From assembly GCA_030148705.1 (NCBI GenBank), contig JASBSY010000018.1:62001-126000 (forward strand): a DNA stretch of 64,000 nucleotides, given 5' to 3'. Positions 52,232 through 61,437 of this stretch are shown in pieces. The translations under genes were made by a program, and so were the position numbers. How positions within the stretch are numbered: position 1 is the first letter of the stretch; each line of letters opens with the position of its first letter. The DNA is from Pukyongia sp. (GTDB taxonomy: Bacteria; Bacteroidota; Bacteroidia; Flavobacteriales; Flavobacteriaceae). Below the pieces are notes generated by a model. It was not told where the DNA came from. It saw nothing but the letters and a program-made list of their open reading frames with translations, and searched no databases.

Positions 52232-53230
52232 ATGAAGCAGGCGATCACTGTAGGAATTAACGGATTTGGCCGAATAGGGCGCACCTTGTTCAGGATCTTG
52301 TTAGAGCGGTCTGATATTGAAGTTGTAGCAATCAACGATATTTCAGATACGAGAACGATGAGTCACCTGTTGAAATACGACAGTATTCACGGACGACTGG
52401 ACGCTGAAGTGGGTTATACCGAAGACAAGATTCTGGTTAATGGTAAGGATTACCGCTTTACCAGCGAATCCGACCTTTCAAAAATAAGGTGGAACAAGGT
52501 AGATGTCGTAATAGAATGTACCGGTAAGTTTAAAACAAAGGATTTGCTGCAACAGCATCTGGAAAACGGGGCCGGAAAGGTGATCTTGTCTGTTCCTTCT
52601 CAGGACGACGACATCAAAACAGTAGTTTTGGGTGTGAATGAGCATATTATTGAGCCGGAGGACCGGATTATTTCAAATGCATCCTGTACGACTAATAATG
52701 CAGCCCCAATGCTGGATATTCTCAACAAGTTGTGTGGGATTGAACAAGCGTATATTACGACAGTGCATTCGTATACAACCGATCAGAGCCTGCATGACCA
52801 ACCGCACCGAGACCTGCGACGTGCACGAGCGGCAGGGCAGTCGATAGTTCCAACAACAACCGGGGCAGCAAAAGCCCTCACCAAGATTTTCCCTTCGCTT
52901 TCCGACGCTATTGGAGGCTGTGGGATCCGGGTTCCGGTTCCAAATGGTTCTTTAACAGATATGACGGTAAACGTAAAGCGACAGGTTACTATTTCGGAAG
53001 TTAACAAGGCTTTCAAAGCCGCTGCCGACGGGCATTTGAAACAAATTTTACAATATACCGATGATCCGATCGTTTCGGTTGATATCATTGGAAACACACA
53101 TTCTTGTATTTTCGACGCTGAAATGACGTCGGTTATAGGAAAAATGGTTAAAATCATAGGCTGGTACGACAACGAAGCCGGTTATTCGTCAAGAATTGTA
53201 GATTTAATCCTACAAGTTTCGAGGAAATAA
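52232..53230 (+). CDS. gap: Glyceraldehyde-3-phosphate dehydrogenase (type I)
   Basis: Oxidises glyceraldehyde 3-phosphate to 1,3-bisphosphoglycerate with NAD(P)+. 332 residues. NGFGRIGRTLFRIL is the dinucleotide site. The catalytic Cys lies in SNASCTTNNAAP, where most homologues have TTNC before the next residue. The catalytic His is in TVHSYTTDQSLHD. The late blocks VPVPNGSLTD and GWYDNEAGYSSR complete the signature. The residues after strand 2 (INDISD) favour NAD+. It may be the glycolytic or a second, gluconeogenic copy. Confidence 0.96.
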   Translation: MKQAITVGINGFGRIGRTLFRILLERSDIEVVAINDISDTRTMSHLLKYDSIHGRLDAEVGYTEDKILVNGKDYRFTSESDLSKIRWNKVDVVIECTGKFKTKDLLQQHLENGAGKVILSVPSQDDDIKTVVLGVNEHIIEPEDRIISNASCTTNNAAPMLDILNKLCGIEQAYITTVHSYTTDQSLHDQPHRDLRRARAAGQSIVPTTTGAAKALTKIFPSLSDAIGGCGIRVPVPNGSLTDMTVNVKRQVTISEVNKAFKAAADGHLKQILQYTDDPIVSVDIIGNTHSCIFDAEMTSVIGKMVKIIGWYDNEAGYSSRIVDLILQVSRK

Positions 53231-53258
53231 CTATATTTATCGTCCAATTGCATCATTA

Positions 53259-55511
53259 ATGCGCACGAAATTAGCAATTTACAGATTAAGATTCTGGACA
53301 ATTGTCTTGTTATTCGCTTCCCCCGCGTGTATCTCTCAACAGGCGGTAAAGGATTCTATTGAATATATTCAAACCTACAGAACCCAAGCCCATAAAGCCA
53401 TAGCGAACCAGGCATTCAGCGAGGCCATCATCAACTTAAACAAAGCAAATAAACTGGTTGCTTCCAGTAAGGATATTAGTTTAAAAGCATCGATTCAATT
53501 GGATGTAGCCGAACTGCATTACTTCCTGCAAAATTACCAGAAGGCCGAATCGGAATTAGACCTGGCACTTAAATTAATAGAGTCTAAAGCGATCGACACC
53601 CTAACGGCAGATGCATATGCCCTTAAAGGTCTGGTATTAACCCGCCTTCAGAAATACGAGCAGGCCGAAACCTTTCTAAAGCGTGCCGATCTCCTCTATC
53701 TCAATAAAGGCGACGAGGCTAACCAGGCCCGGGTATTAGTAAGTTTAGGTACCCTACAGCTACGACAGGGAAAACAGCGTGATGCGGTGAATTATTTTAA
53801 TGCCGCCATACCTGTACTCAAGGAATACAACAGAATGTACGATCTTGCCAAAGCGTACTTGCATAAAGCAGAGGCTTTACTGGGATTAAGTGATGGAGAG
53901 ACAGGAAACTCATTGTTGCAGGCAACAACCGCGTTAAACAATGCGACCGCTGTACTGGAGGCATATGATTTTCCCCGATTATCGATAGACAGCCTGAAGT
54001 TAGCCTCCTATGTGGCTATCAGACGAAATAACTTTTCGGAAGCGGAAAAGTATCTCCTGGCCTATGAAAAGAAGAACGACTCCATACAACAAGTGTATCT
54101 CGAAGCCATTTCAAAAGGTGTTGAAGTGGATACAAACATTAACAACCTAAAGGAAGTTATCGCCACACAGCAGGACGACCTTACCAAGCAACGAAAATCG
54201 ATTAACTTCGGTAAAATGACCATGGCACTTAGTATTGCCTTAATCGTCATCCTGTCGTTGCTTACGCTGTCGCTTTACAAGAACAATAACCTGAGAGCCA
54301 AGGCTAACGACCTGTTACAGGATAAGAATAACGAATTGCAACTGGCAAAGGAAAAAGCGGAAAAGGCTTCACTTGCCAAAGCCCAGTTCCTGTCCACGAT
54401 TACGCACGAACTGAGGACACCACTTTATGCGGTAACCGGCCTTACGCACCTGCTGCTTGAAGAGGATCCGAAGCCTCATCAGAAGGAACATCTCAACTCT
54501 TTAAAATTCTCGGGCGAATACCTGCTTTCCCTTATCAATAACATCTTAGACCTCAACAAACTGGAGGCCAATAAAGTCGAGATTGAAAAGGCCAGTTTCT
54601 CTCTTAAGAAGCGTATTAATGATGTATTGATTGCGCTGAAGAAATCTGCAGACGACCGCAAGAACAACCTGCACCTGGAATTCGACGAAGCCATACCCGA
54701 TCGCCTGGTAGGAGATCCGTTGAAACTATCCCAAATTCTCATTAACCTGATTGGCAATTCTGTGAAGTTCACCCAAAACGGGGACGTGGTAGTACGCGTA
54801 AAGAAACTGGAAGAGAAGAATTCGCGGGTATCCCTGCATTTTGAGATCGAGGACAATGGGGTTGGTATTTCCAAAAAGAAACAAAAAAGCATATTCGAAA
54901 CCTTCTCTCAGGCTTCCCTTCAGATCAACCGTAAATTCGGAGGAACGGGACTCGGTTTATCCATCGTTAAGAACCTGCTCGAACTAATGGGCAGCAAGAT
55001 CAACCTGGAAAGTCAACTGGGGAAAGGATCTAAGTTCTGGTTTAATATCACTTTTGAAGTATCTGAAGACCTTTCAGAAGAAAAGAATCCGAAGAACATC
55101 ATCTACGATGTGGATTATGTGGCCCTTGAAAACAGAAAGATCCTTGTGGTTGAAGACAATAAGATAAACCAGATGATCACCCGTAAGATCCTTGAAAAGA
55201 ATAAAATGCAGTGTATGGTGGCAGATAACGGTATGGACGCCATCAAACTGGTTAAGGAAAACGAATTTGATGTGGTACTGATGGATATCCATATGCCGGG
55301 CATCAGCGGTATTGAAGCCACCCAAAAAATTCGAGCTTTCAACAAGGAGTTGCCAATCATCGCGCTAACGGCCGTTACCATCGATGAAAATCTGGATGAT
55401 TTTTACAGGGCAGGATTTAACGAGATCATCCCTAAGCCTTTTAAGCCGGAAGAATTCTTCGAAAAGATCTATCGTACTATAGAAGGCAAAGCCTTCCCGG
55501 TGGGGAATTAA
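53259..55511 (+). CDS. Hybrid histidine kinase with TPR sensor
   Basis: 750 residues. The N terminus has a signal sequence, followed by TPR-like helical repeats at about 40-290 that would lie outside the inner membrane. One membrane segment lies at about 320-340 and a coiled coil at 340-375. The HisKA domain has phospho-His383 in STITHELRTPLY, and the HATPase (about 480-600) carries NLIGNSVKFT, DNGVGIS and GGTGLGLSIV. A C-terminal receiver (about 630-745) has VVEDNKINQ and the phospho-Asp in VVLMDIHMPG. There is no DNA-binding output, so the signal must pass to another protein. Confidence 0.93.
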   Translation: MRTKLAIYRLRFWTIVLLFASPACISQQAVKDSIEYIQTYRTQAHKAIANQAFSEAIINLNKANKLVASSKDISLKASIQLDVAELHYFLQNYQKAESELDLALKLIESKAIDTLTADAYALKGLVLTRLQKYEQAETFLKRADLLYLNKGDEANQARVLVSLGTLQLRQGKQRDAVNYFNAAIPVLKEYNRMYDLAKAYLHKAEALLGLSDGETGNSLLQATTALNNATAVLEAYDFPRLSIDSLKLASYVAIRRNNFSEAEKYLLAYEKKNDSIQQVYLEAISKGVEVDTNINNLKEVIATQQDDLTKQRKSINFGKMTMALSIALIVILSLLTLSLYKNNNLRAKANDLLQDKNNELQLAKEKAEKASLAKAQFLSTITHELRTPLYAVTGLTHLLLEEDPKPHQKEHLNSLKFSGEYLLSLINNILDLNKLEANKVEIEKASFSLKKRINDVLIALKKSADDRKNNLHLEFDEAIPDRLVGDPLKLSQILINLIGNSVKFTQNGDVVVRVKKLEEKNSRVSLHFEIEDNGVGISKKKQKSIFETFSQASLQINRKFGGTGLGLSIVKNLLELMGSKINLESQLGKGSKFWFNITFEVSEDLSEEKNPKNIIYDVDYVALENRKILVVEDNKINQMITRKILEKNKMQCMVADNGMDAIKLVKENEFDVVLMDIHMPGISGIEATQKIRAFNKELPIIALTAVTIDENLDDFYRAGFNEIIPKPFKPEEFFEKIYRTIEGKAFPVGN

Positions 55512-56515
55512 CCCATATTTTTTACTGCATCTTTAATATACTGTTCGAAAAATTCGTTCTGCTCATTTAGCAGCACGGTTTTGATAGGGAGAAAATACAT
55601 GGCAAACTTGTCCAGGTGAGGTTGAAGACGAACATAGTCCTTTTCAGTAGTAAGAATAATATCCTTCTGAGATAATCTCTTTATTTCCGCTTCACTAAAG
55701 TAATGATGATCCCTGAATTTCTCGTGTTCGAAATAAAAGCCCTGTTTCTGCAGAAAGGCTACCAAGGGGTCGGGATTTGCTATTCCTGTTAGTAAGGTAA
55801 ACTTTTTATCGAGCAGATATTGCAGGGGTTGGATTTCCGACTTACCGTATATCTTGCTGTCGTAACCAATCCTTGAAAAATACAACCGCTGATGAGGCAG
55901 CAGCTGCATCCGGAACTGTATTTCTTGTTGTTTGGCGTACGACAGCGGCTGTGGACATTTAGTCACTATGATTACATCGGCCCTCCGCGCGCCGGTGGTC
56001 GGTTCTCTTAGCCGTCCAACAGGGACAATATAGTCGTCCAGATAGAGCTCATGAAAGGGTGTGAGAAGAATATTAATATCTGGCTTTACTTTTCTGTGTT
56101 GGAAGGCATCGTCCAACAAGATTACTTCTACCCGGGATTTCATCTTTTCGATACCCGTCCTGCGATCTTCACAAACTGCTGTGAGGACAGAGGGAAAATT
56201 CTGTTTTAGCTGAAGGGGTTCATCGCCTACCTCTTTTGCCGTGGAATGAGATTCCACTTCGAGATATCCGCTGGTTTTTCTACCGTATCCCCTGCTTAGC
56301 ACCCCGATTTTGTAATCATCTTTCAGCAGCTTCACGAGATACGCTATCATGGGAGACTTCCCTGTTCCACCCATCGACAGGTTGCCCACACAAATAATTG
56401 GAATAGCGTACTCCCTGCTTTCCAGCCAGCCATTGTTGTACATACCGTTTCGCACAGACATCAGCAGTCCGTAAAGAAAAGCAAATGGAAAACCCAGAAA
56501 CCTAAGATACTTCAT
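55508..56515 (-). CDS. lpxK: Tetraacyldisaccharide 4'-kinase
   Basis: Phosphorylates the lipid A precursor. 335 residues from ATG 56515; a start at 56566 is possible but would add 17 residues of no family character. A membrane-associated N-terminal helix (about 1-25) is followed by the Walker A loop NLSMGGTGKSPM and the block VGDEPLQLKQ. The C-terminal TGIANPDPLVAFL is another family block. Its last four bases overlap the hybrid kinase gene on the opposite strand. Confidence 0.94.
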   Translation of the reverse strand: MKYLRFLGFPFAFLYGLLMSVRNGMYNNGWLESREYAIPIICVGNLSMGGTGKSPMIAYLVKLLKDDYKIGVLSRGYGRKTSGYLEVESHSTAKEVGDEPLQLKQNFPSVLTAVCEDRRTGIEKMKSRVEVILLDDAFQHRKVKPDINILLTPFHELYLDDYIVPVGRLREPTTGARRADVIIVTKCPQPLSYAKQQEIQFRMQLLPHQRLYFSRIGYDSKIYGKSEIQPLQYLLDKKFTLLTGIANPDPLVAFLQKQGFYFEHEKFRDHHYFSEAEIKRLSQKDIILTTEKDYVRLQPHLDKFAMYFLPIKTVLLNEQNEFFEQYIKDAVKNMG

Positions 56516-56641
56516 CAGGCAGAAAATTTTTTGAATTGTTCCCCGGCCACTATCCCTCTTCCACAATGCCTCCGGGTTTTATTTTGGCCGTTTCCCAGAA
56601 CGAAAGTATACTTTTTTATCTTTACCGTAAAACCGGACCGC

Positions 56642-57757
56642 ATGAAGATTCACGATATAATTAGTTTACTACAGCAAATCGCACCCCTGGCCTATGCCGA
56701 GGATTTTGATAACACCGGCCTGTTGGTTGGAAACGAGGAGGCGGAAGTAACCGGCATCCTGGTTGCCCTCGACACCCTGGAAGCTGTAGTCGAGGAAGCC
56801 GTTAATAAGGATTGTAACCTTATTGTTAGTTTTCATCCCATCATCTTTTCAGGATTAAAGAAGCTCACCGGCAGGACCTATGTAGAACGGGTAGTCGAAA
56901 AAGCCATCAAGAACGACATTTCCATCTTTTCCATTCACACAGCCCTTGACAACCAGTGGAACGGGGTTAACGCGATGATATGTGAAAAACTTAAACTGAA
57001 GAACCGAGTGATCCTGCTTCCAAAAAAGGACAGCATTAAAAAATTGGTCACCTATGTTCCGGAACAGGAGGCAGACGCTGTTCGCAACGCCATGTTTGAA
57101 GCCGGTGCAGGCAATATCGGTAATTACAGCAACTGTAGTTTTAACACCGATGGAAAAGGTAGTTTCAATCCCGGTGAGGATGCTAATCCCACTTCGGGAG
57201 AAATCGGAAAAACCCATTTTGAAGGTGAGGTGCGAATTGAGCTAACCTATCACAAACATCTCGAGAGAAAGGTATTGCAAGCACTATTTTCTTCACATTC
57301 CTATGAAGAGGTGGCGTATGAAATAACCACCCTCGAAAACAGTAACCAAAAGCTGGGAATGGGTATGCTTGGAGAGCTTAACGCCGAATTGGATGAAAAA
57401 GCGTTTTTGAAACATCTAAAGGATACGTTTGGTACGGGCTGTATAAGGCATTCGAAGTTTACCGGTAAGATGATTCGCAAAGTTGCAGTCCTGGGTGGAA
57501 GCGGAAGCTTTGCAATCGATGCGGCCATAGGTGCCGGAGCTGATGTTTTTGTGACCTCCGATTTAAAATACCACGATTTCTTTAAAGCCGAGGGTAGAAT
57601 ACTACTTGCGGATATTGGTCATTATGAAAGTGAACAATTCACAAAAGAGTTGATAGTTAATGCCCTTACAAAAAAAATCACTAATTTTGCACCTGCCTTG
57701 CCGCCAGGCGGCGTGGTTGTATCGGAAATAAACACCAATCCTATTAGTTATTACTAG
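56642..57757 (+). CDS. Nif3-like dinuclear metal center protein
   Basis: 371 residues from ATG 56642, which fits the family start MKIHDIISLLQ; the upstream in-frame ATG at 56531 lies in the lpxK start region. Metal ligands are spread over two halves: VSFHPIIFSG and SIHTALDN in the first, FVTSDLKYHDFF and DIGHYESE in the second. Between them an insert of about 100 residues has a PII-like fold seen in longer members. Function is unsettled (GTP cyclohydrolase-like in some). It is followed after three bases by the coiled-coil protein, a pair conserved in many bacteria. Confidence 0.92.
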   Translation: MKIHDIISLLQQIAPLAYAEDFDNTGLLVGNEEAEVTGILVALDTLEAVVEEAVNKDCNLIVSFHPIIFSGLKKLTGRTYVERVVEKAIKNDISIFSIHTALDNQWNGVNAMICEKLKLKNRVILLPKKDSIKKLVTYVPEQEADAVRNAMFEAGAGNIGNYSNCSFNTDGKGSFNPGEDANPTSGEIGKTHFEGEVRIELTYHKHLERKVLQALFSSHSYEEVAYEITTLENSNQKLGMGMLGELNAELDEKAFLKHLKDTFGTGCIRHSKFTGKMIRKVAVLGGSGSFAIDAAIGAGADVFVTSDLKYHDFFKAEGRILLADIGHYESEQFTKELIVNALTKKITNFAPALPPGGVVVSEINTNPISYY

Positions 57758-57760
57758 CAT

Positions 57761-58543
57761 ATGGCAACAAAGACAGAAACTACTATTGAAGAGAAGTTAA
57801 GAGCATTATTCGATCTTCAGCTTATCGATTCCCGTATCGATGAGATCAGAAATGTGCGTGGTGAGCTTCCTCTCGAAGTTGAGGACCTTGAAGATGAAGT
57901 AGCCGGAATGAATACCCGCCTCGAAAAACTTACTTCCGATCTGGAACAGATTGAAACCAATATCAAGGATAAGAAAAATTTGATCGAGGAGGCTAAGGCC
58001 CTTATCAAGAAGTACGCTTCTCAGCAGGATAACGTGAGAAACAACCGGGAATACAATTCCCTGAGTAAGGAAATTGAGTTTCAGGAACTGGAAATTCAGT
58101 TGGCCGAAAAACATATCAAAGAACTTAAAGCCCAGATCGAACAAAAGAATGTCGTGATAGACGAGACCAAGGAGCGATTAGCCGCTCGCATGGATCACCT
58201 CAAGCACAAGCAGAGCGAATTGGATGAGATCCTTTCAGAAACAGAGAAAGAAGAAAAGTCTCTCATTAAGGAGTCGGAGAAATACGAAAAGAACATCGAA
58301 GAACGCCTTATTAAAGCGTATAAGCGAATTCGCAGCAACGTGAAGAACGGACTGGCTGTTGTTCCGGTGGAACGAGGAGCTTCCGGAGGATCGTTCTTTA
58401 CCATTCCGCCACAGGTGCAAATGGAGATCGCGGCACGAAAGAAAATCATCACCGATGAGCATAGCGGCCGAATCCTTGTAGATCCCGAACTGGCTATGGA
58501 AGAACGAGAAAAAATGGAAAAACTTTTTAAGAAAGTGAAATAA
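57761..58543 (+). CDS. Coiled-coil protein with degenerate C4 zinc-ribbon (CT398-like)
   Basis: 260 residues. About 1-190 are a long antiparallel coiled coil rich in Glu, Lys and Leu. The C-terminal ~65 residues align with the zinc ribbon of CT398-like proteins, but each cysteine is lost: GASGGSFFTIPPQ stands where the first CxxC should be, and HSGRILVDPE where the second pair (C-x-x-C-G-R-I-L) should be. It thus cannot bind zinc in the usual way. The family is linked to nif3, as here. Function unknown. A terminator follows. Confidence 0.88.
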   Translation: MATKTETTIEEKLRALFDLQLIDSRIDEIRNVRGELPLEVEDLEDEVAGMNTRLEKLTSDLEQIETNIKDKKNLIEEAKALIKKYASQQDNVRNNREYNSLSKEIEFQELEIQLAEKHIKELKAQIEQKNVVIDETKERLAARMDHLKHKQSELDEILSETEKEEKSLIKESEKYEKNIEERLIKAYKRIRSNVKNGLAVVPVERGASGGSFFTIPPQVQMEIAARKKIITDEHSGRILVDPELAMEEREKMEKLFKKVK

Positions 58544-58561
58544 ACCCATTAAAATTATAAC

Positions 58562-58592
58562 AAAGCCTTCACATCAAGTGAGGGCTTTTTTT
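58562..58592 (+). terminator. Terminator after the coiled-coil gene
   Basis: AAAGCCTTCAC, loop ATCAA, GTGAGGGCTTT (one G-U pair) followed by T. It closes the nif3 pair. Confidence 0.88.
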
Positions 58593-58656
58593 ATTAATTT
58601 ATACGGCACTTCAGGACAGGCAATACAAACATTGGTCTTGTTAAGCTAAAAATATT

Positions 58657-59340
58657 ATGAGAAAGTTTTGTTATCTGTTTTTTTCCTTCGCATTGATTTC
58701 AATACAGGCAAGTTGTCAGTCTTCAAATGAGACCAACAAAAAAATAGAGGCTGAGGCCCAGGCTACCATAGAGCCTGTGGAAGTACCACCTCAGAATGGA
58801 CTGGAACGCGCCTATTTTGCCAGTGGCTGCTTTTGGTGCGTTGAAGCTATCTATGAAAGTGTGAAAGGCGTTAAGGAATCCATTTCCGGTTACAGCGGCG
58901 GACACACGGAAAACCCGACCTACGAATCGAGTAATACGGGCAGAACCGGGCACGCGGAGGCCGTGGAGGTGATTTACAACCCCGAAGTGGTTTCGTTCAA
59001 GACCCTGGTAGATGTGTACTTTGGTTCGCAGAATGTTACCCAGGTGAACGGACAGGGTCCTGATCACGGTTCCCAATACAGGTCTATTATTTTTTATCAG
59101 AATCCCGCACAGAAAGAAATTATCGAATCGAAGATCAGCGAATTGGAAAAAGAATACGGTGAAGGCAAGGTCGCAGCCCAGGTGTTGCCCTTTCAGAAAT
59201 TCTGGGACGCTGAAAACTATCACCAGGATTACGAAAAACGGAATCCTACCAATCCATACATTCAGAATGTATCCATCCCCAGGTTAAAGCGGTTTCAGAA
59301 AAAATTCCCTGAACTCTTGAAAGAACCGGCCGATCATTAA
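58657..59340 (+). CDS. msrA: Peptide-methionine (S)-S-oxide reductase, lipoprotein form
   Basis: Repairs oxidised methionine. 227 residues, about 40 longer at the N terminus than cytoplasmic MsrA. The extra part is a lipoprotein signal ending in IQASC (Cys20) and a spacer rich in Glu and Ala, so this enzyme is anchored in the envelope. The catalytic Cys is in ASGCFWCVEAIY. Further blocks are GYSGGHTENPTYE, TGRTGHAEAV and DHGSQYRSIIF. It is transcribed alone. Confidence 0.94.
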   Translation: MRKFCYLFFSFALISIQASCQSSNETNKKIEAEAQATIEPVEVPPQNGLERAYFASGCFWCVEAIYESVKGVKESISGYSGGHTENPTYESSNTGRTGHAEAVEVIYNPEVVSFKTLVDVYFGSQNVTQVNGQGPDHGSQYRSIIFYQNPAQKEIIESKISELEKEYGEGKVAAQVLPFQKFWDAENYHQDYEKRNPTNPYIQNVSIPRLKRFQKKFPELLKEPADH

Positions 59341-59353
59341 TTCCCGGCGGTAT

Positions 59354-60157
59354 TCACTCACTTTTTACTGCCTTGATCTCATAAACCAGGGGAAAAAGAC
59401 CATCGACTCTTTCATACATACCATCTTCGGTCTTGATAAGATTCGGAAAAATATCATAGGGCGAAGCAGGGTGTTCCTTCAGGTACTCGATCTTCAGCCC
59501 CGCCTCTGTAAGTGCAGTGACGACTTCTCCCAGGCCATGATTCCAACCGTATTCCTTGCTTAATATTTTCGTTTCGGCATCTTCGGTATATGAGCCCTCG
59601 TATTCTTCGTATATGGGTTCTTTTTGTTGGTAGCCGTATCGCAGCACCGGCGGGTCCTGGAGATAATCGAACATCCAGGCAATAGGATGAAATTCGACCA
59701 TATAGAAAATTCCACCGGGTTTTAATCGCTCCGATATCATTTTCGCCCAGGGCAACAGCTCGGGAATCCAGCCAATCACGCCGTAACTTGTAAAGACTAT
59801 ATCGAAAGTTTCAGAAATATACTCCGAAACGTCCAGGACATTACAACACAGGAAACTGGCGTTTAACTGAAGTTCCCGGTTAAGGGATTGAGCAATCTCT
59901 ATTGCCTTTTCAGAAAAATCTATACCGGTGCAGGCTGCTCCTTTCCGGGCCCAACTAAGCGTATCCTGGCCAAAGTGACACTGCAAATGAAGCAGGGATT
60001 TACCTGCCACTTCCGGTAAGGCGTCTAATTCGTACTTATTAAGGGAGCTATGTCCTTCTCTAAAGGCCTCTAGGTCGTAAAATTCACTGGCAGCGTGAAC
60101 TTCAGCCTTTTTATTCCAGGTTTGACGGTTGGTATCGAACTCCTTGTTAAAATTCAT
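59354..60157 (-). CDS. Class I SAM-dependent methyltransferase
   Basis: 267 residues. The SAM loop is LLHLQCHFGQDTLSWA (about residues 53-68), followed by GIDFSEKAIEIAQ, and the post-core segment FDIVFTSYGVIGWI is typical. The substrate is unknown. A weak similarity to small-molecule methyltransferases is suggested by the C-terminal EYEGSYT and EYLKEHPASPYD segments. It is convergent with msrA, 13 bases away. Confidence 0.85.
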   Translation of the reverse strand: MNFNKEFDTNRQTWNKKAEVHAASEFYDLEAFREGHSSLNKYELDALPEVAGKSLLHLQCHFGQDTLSWARKGAACTGIDFSEKAIEIAQSLNRELQLNASFLCCNVLDVSEYISETFDIVFTSYGVIGWIPELLPWAKMISERLKPGGIFYMVEFHPIAWMFDYLQDPPVLRYGYQQKEPIYEEYEGSYTEDAETKILSKEYGWNHGLGEVVTALTEAGLKIEYLKEHPASPYDIFPNLIKTEDGMYERVDGLFPLVYEIKAVKSE

Positions 60158-60305
60158 CGCTGTTGACTTATTGTAATTATCGGACTGATTGCCCTATTCA
60201 CTAAACACAAAATTTTCATAAGATTGGGTTAAAGACAGGTTAAATGCCGACAGTGCGGTGGGTTTTCCTGCTATCTTTAAGATACTAATCACAAAAACAT
60301 TCATT

Positions 60306-60464
60306 ATGAGAGACTTAATTTGGTTAATAGTTGTAATCTTACTGGTAGGCTGGTTGATAGGCTACTTTGGTTTTGGAGACGCCGTGGGTAGTCTGATCCA
60401 CATCCTTCTCGTTCTGGCTATAATTGGAATCCTTTACCGACTCGCTACAGGCAGAAGGCCATAA
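60306..60464 (+). CDS. lmo0937-type small membrane protein
   Basis: 52 residues from ATG 60306: two membrane helices separated by GYFGFGDAVGSLIH, ending in a basic tail RLATGRRP. The pattern (MRDLIWLIVVILLVGWLIGYF) matches the lmo0937 family, often linked to stress conditions. An upstream in-frame ATG (60258) adds no family sequence. Function unknown. A second short gene follows after 25 bases. Confidence 0.8.
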   Translation: MRDLIWLIVVILLVGWLIGYFGFGDAVGSLIHILLVLAIIGILYRLATGRRP

Positions 60465-60489
60465 ATTTACTAACCTTTAAATTATTATT

Positions 60490-60621
60490 ATGAGAAAATT
60501 TCTTTTACTCTTGCTATTTCTGGGAGTGGCGAGTGTTACCTTCGAAAGCTGCCGGGAGAATAAAACGGTGGCAGATGATGTTGAAGATGTGGTCGATGAC
60601 GCGGAAGATGCAATAGATTAA
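60490..60621 (+). CDS. 43-residue acidic lipoprotein
   Basis: ATG at 60490, TAA at 60619-60621. Residues 1-20 form a Leu-rich signal and lipobox-like FESC with Cys21. The tail is a Val/Ala/Asp/Glu-rich helix (VADDVEDVVDDAEDAID) with no Lys or Arg after residue 26. This looks like a small entericidin-type lipoprotein. It is too short for most gene finders but the ATG, signal peptide and spacing behind the lmo0937-type gene support it. Function unknown. Confidence 0.65.
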   Translation: MRKFLLLLLFLGVASVTFESCRENKTVADDVEDVVDDAEDAID

Positions 60622-60662
60622 ATCCACAGCTCTTAACTTAAAGCCTGTCCGACGGATGGGCT

Positions 60663-60953
60663 TTATACATTATAACCTTCTGCAACCAGGGATTTCCACT
60701 CTTGATGTTCCCGGATGTACGATGCCACAAAAGGACACAGGGGTACTACCTTTTCTCCCTCCTGCAAAATTTGCTGAAGGACCTGTTTCACTAAGTTCGA
60801 GCCTATACCTTTGCCTTCCAGGGATTTTGGCACCTCTGTATGGGTTAGGTATACTCCATTTTTCGCCCTTATATATTCAATAAAGGCGATTTTTCGCTCG
60901 TATTCTGTTTCAAATCGTTTGCGTTCTGTATTATCATTTATAGTTAATTCCAT
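60663..60953 (-). CDS. Small GNAT-type N-acetyltransferase
   Basis: 96 residues of the short single-domain acetyltransferase type (NATD1-like). The acyl-CoA site is LEGKGIGSNLVKQVLQ (about 44-60), and the later PLCPFVASYIREHQEW block is characteristic. The substrate is unknown. Its start is three bases from the end of the CDGSH gene on the same strand, so the two form an operon. Confidence 0.88.
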   Translation of the reverse strand: MELTINDNTERKRFETEYERKIAFIEYIRAKNGVYLTHTEVPKSLEGKGIGSNLVKQVLQQILQEGEKVVPLCPFVASYIREHQEWKSLVAEGYNV

Positions 60954-60956
60954 CGA

Positions 60957-61373
60957 CTATTTTTTGTGAGATCCGTCGCAAAAAGGAATATTAGAGGTTT
61001 TACCGCATCTGCAAAACGATGTTCTTGGCTCTTTAACCTCTATCCTTCCATCGGCATGAATTACCTCTATTGTTCCTTTAACCAATAAAGGTCCATTATT
61101 CAGAACTTCAACACAGGTACGCTCCGCATTTTGTTCTTTTGTATCCTCGGTTACTTTGTCCGAATTCCTGTAATAGGTGAGAGCGCCGCTGGGACACTTT
61201 TCCACGGTACGTATAATCGCTTCGGAAGTTGATTCCCCTACTTTTATCCAGGGCTTTTCATTGGGATTGAAGACTTGTGGCGAACCTTTTACACACTCTT
61301 TTGAATGAAAACACAAACCGGGTTTCCAAACCACGGTTATCTCACCGTTCGAATATTCTTTTTTAATGTCCAT
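60957..61373 (-). CDS. Fer4-like domain fused to CDGSH iron-sulfur domain
   Basis: 138 residues from ATG 61373, since an in-frame ATG at 61433 adds a stretch that runs to the divergent gene. Residues 1-70 form a divergent ferredoxin-like domain (LCFHSKECVKG, VEKCPSGAL; Fer4_19 type). Residues about 100-138 are the CDGSH domain: FCRCGKTSNIPFCDGSHKK, with three Cys and one His binding a [2Fe-2S] cluster. Both are likely redox or cluster-transfer modules. It precedes the GNAT gene. Confidence 0.9.
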   Translation of the reverse strand: MDIKKEYSNGEITVVWKPGLCFHSKECVKGSPQVFNPNEKPWIKVGESTSEAIIRTVEKCPSGALTYYRNSDKVTEDTKEQNAERTCVEVLNNGPLLVKGTIEVIHADGRIEVKEPRTSFCRCGKTSNIPFCDGSHKK

Positions 61374-61437
61374 ATATAAAAATACAAAAATTATGTATGC
61401 TGTACGGGAATGATTATTTTTACTGAAATTCAACGCT

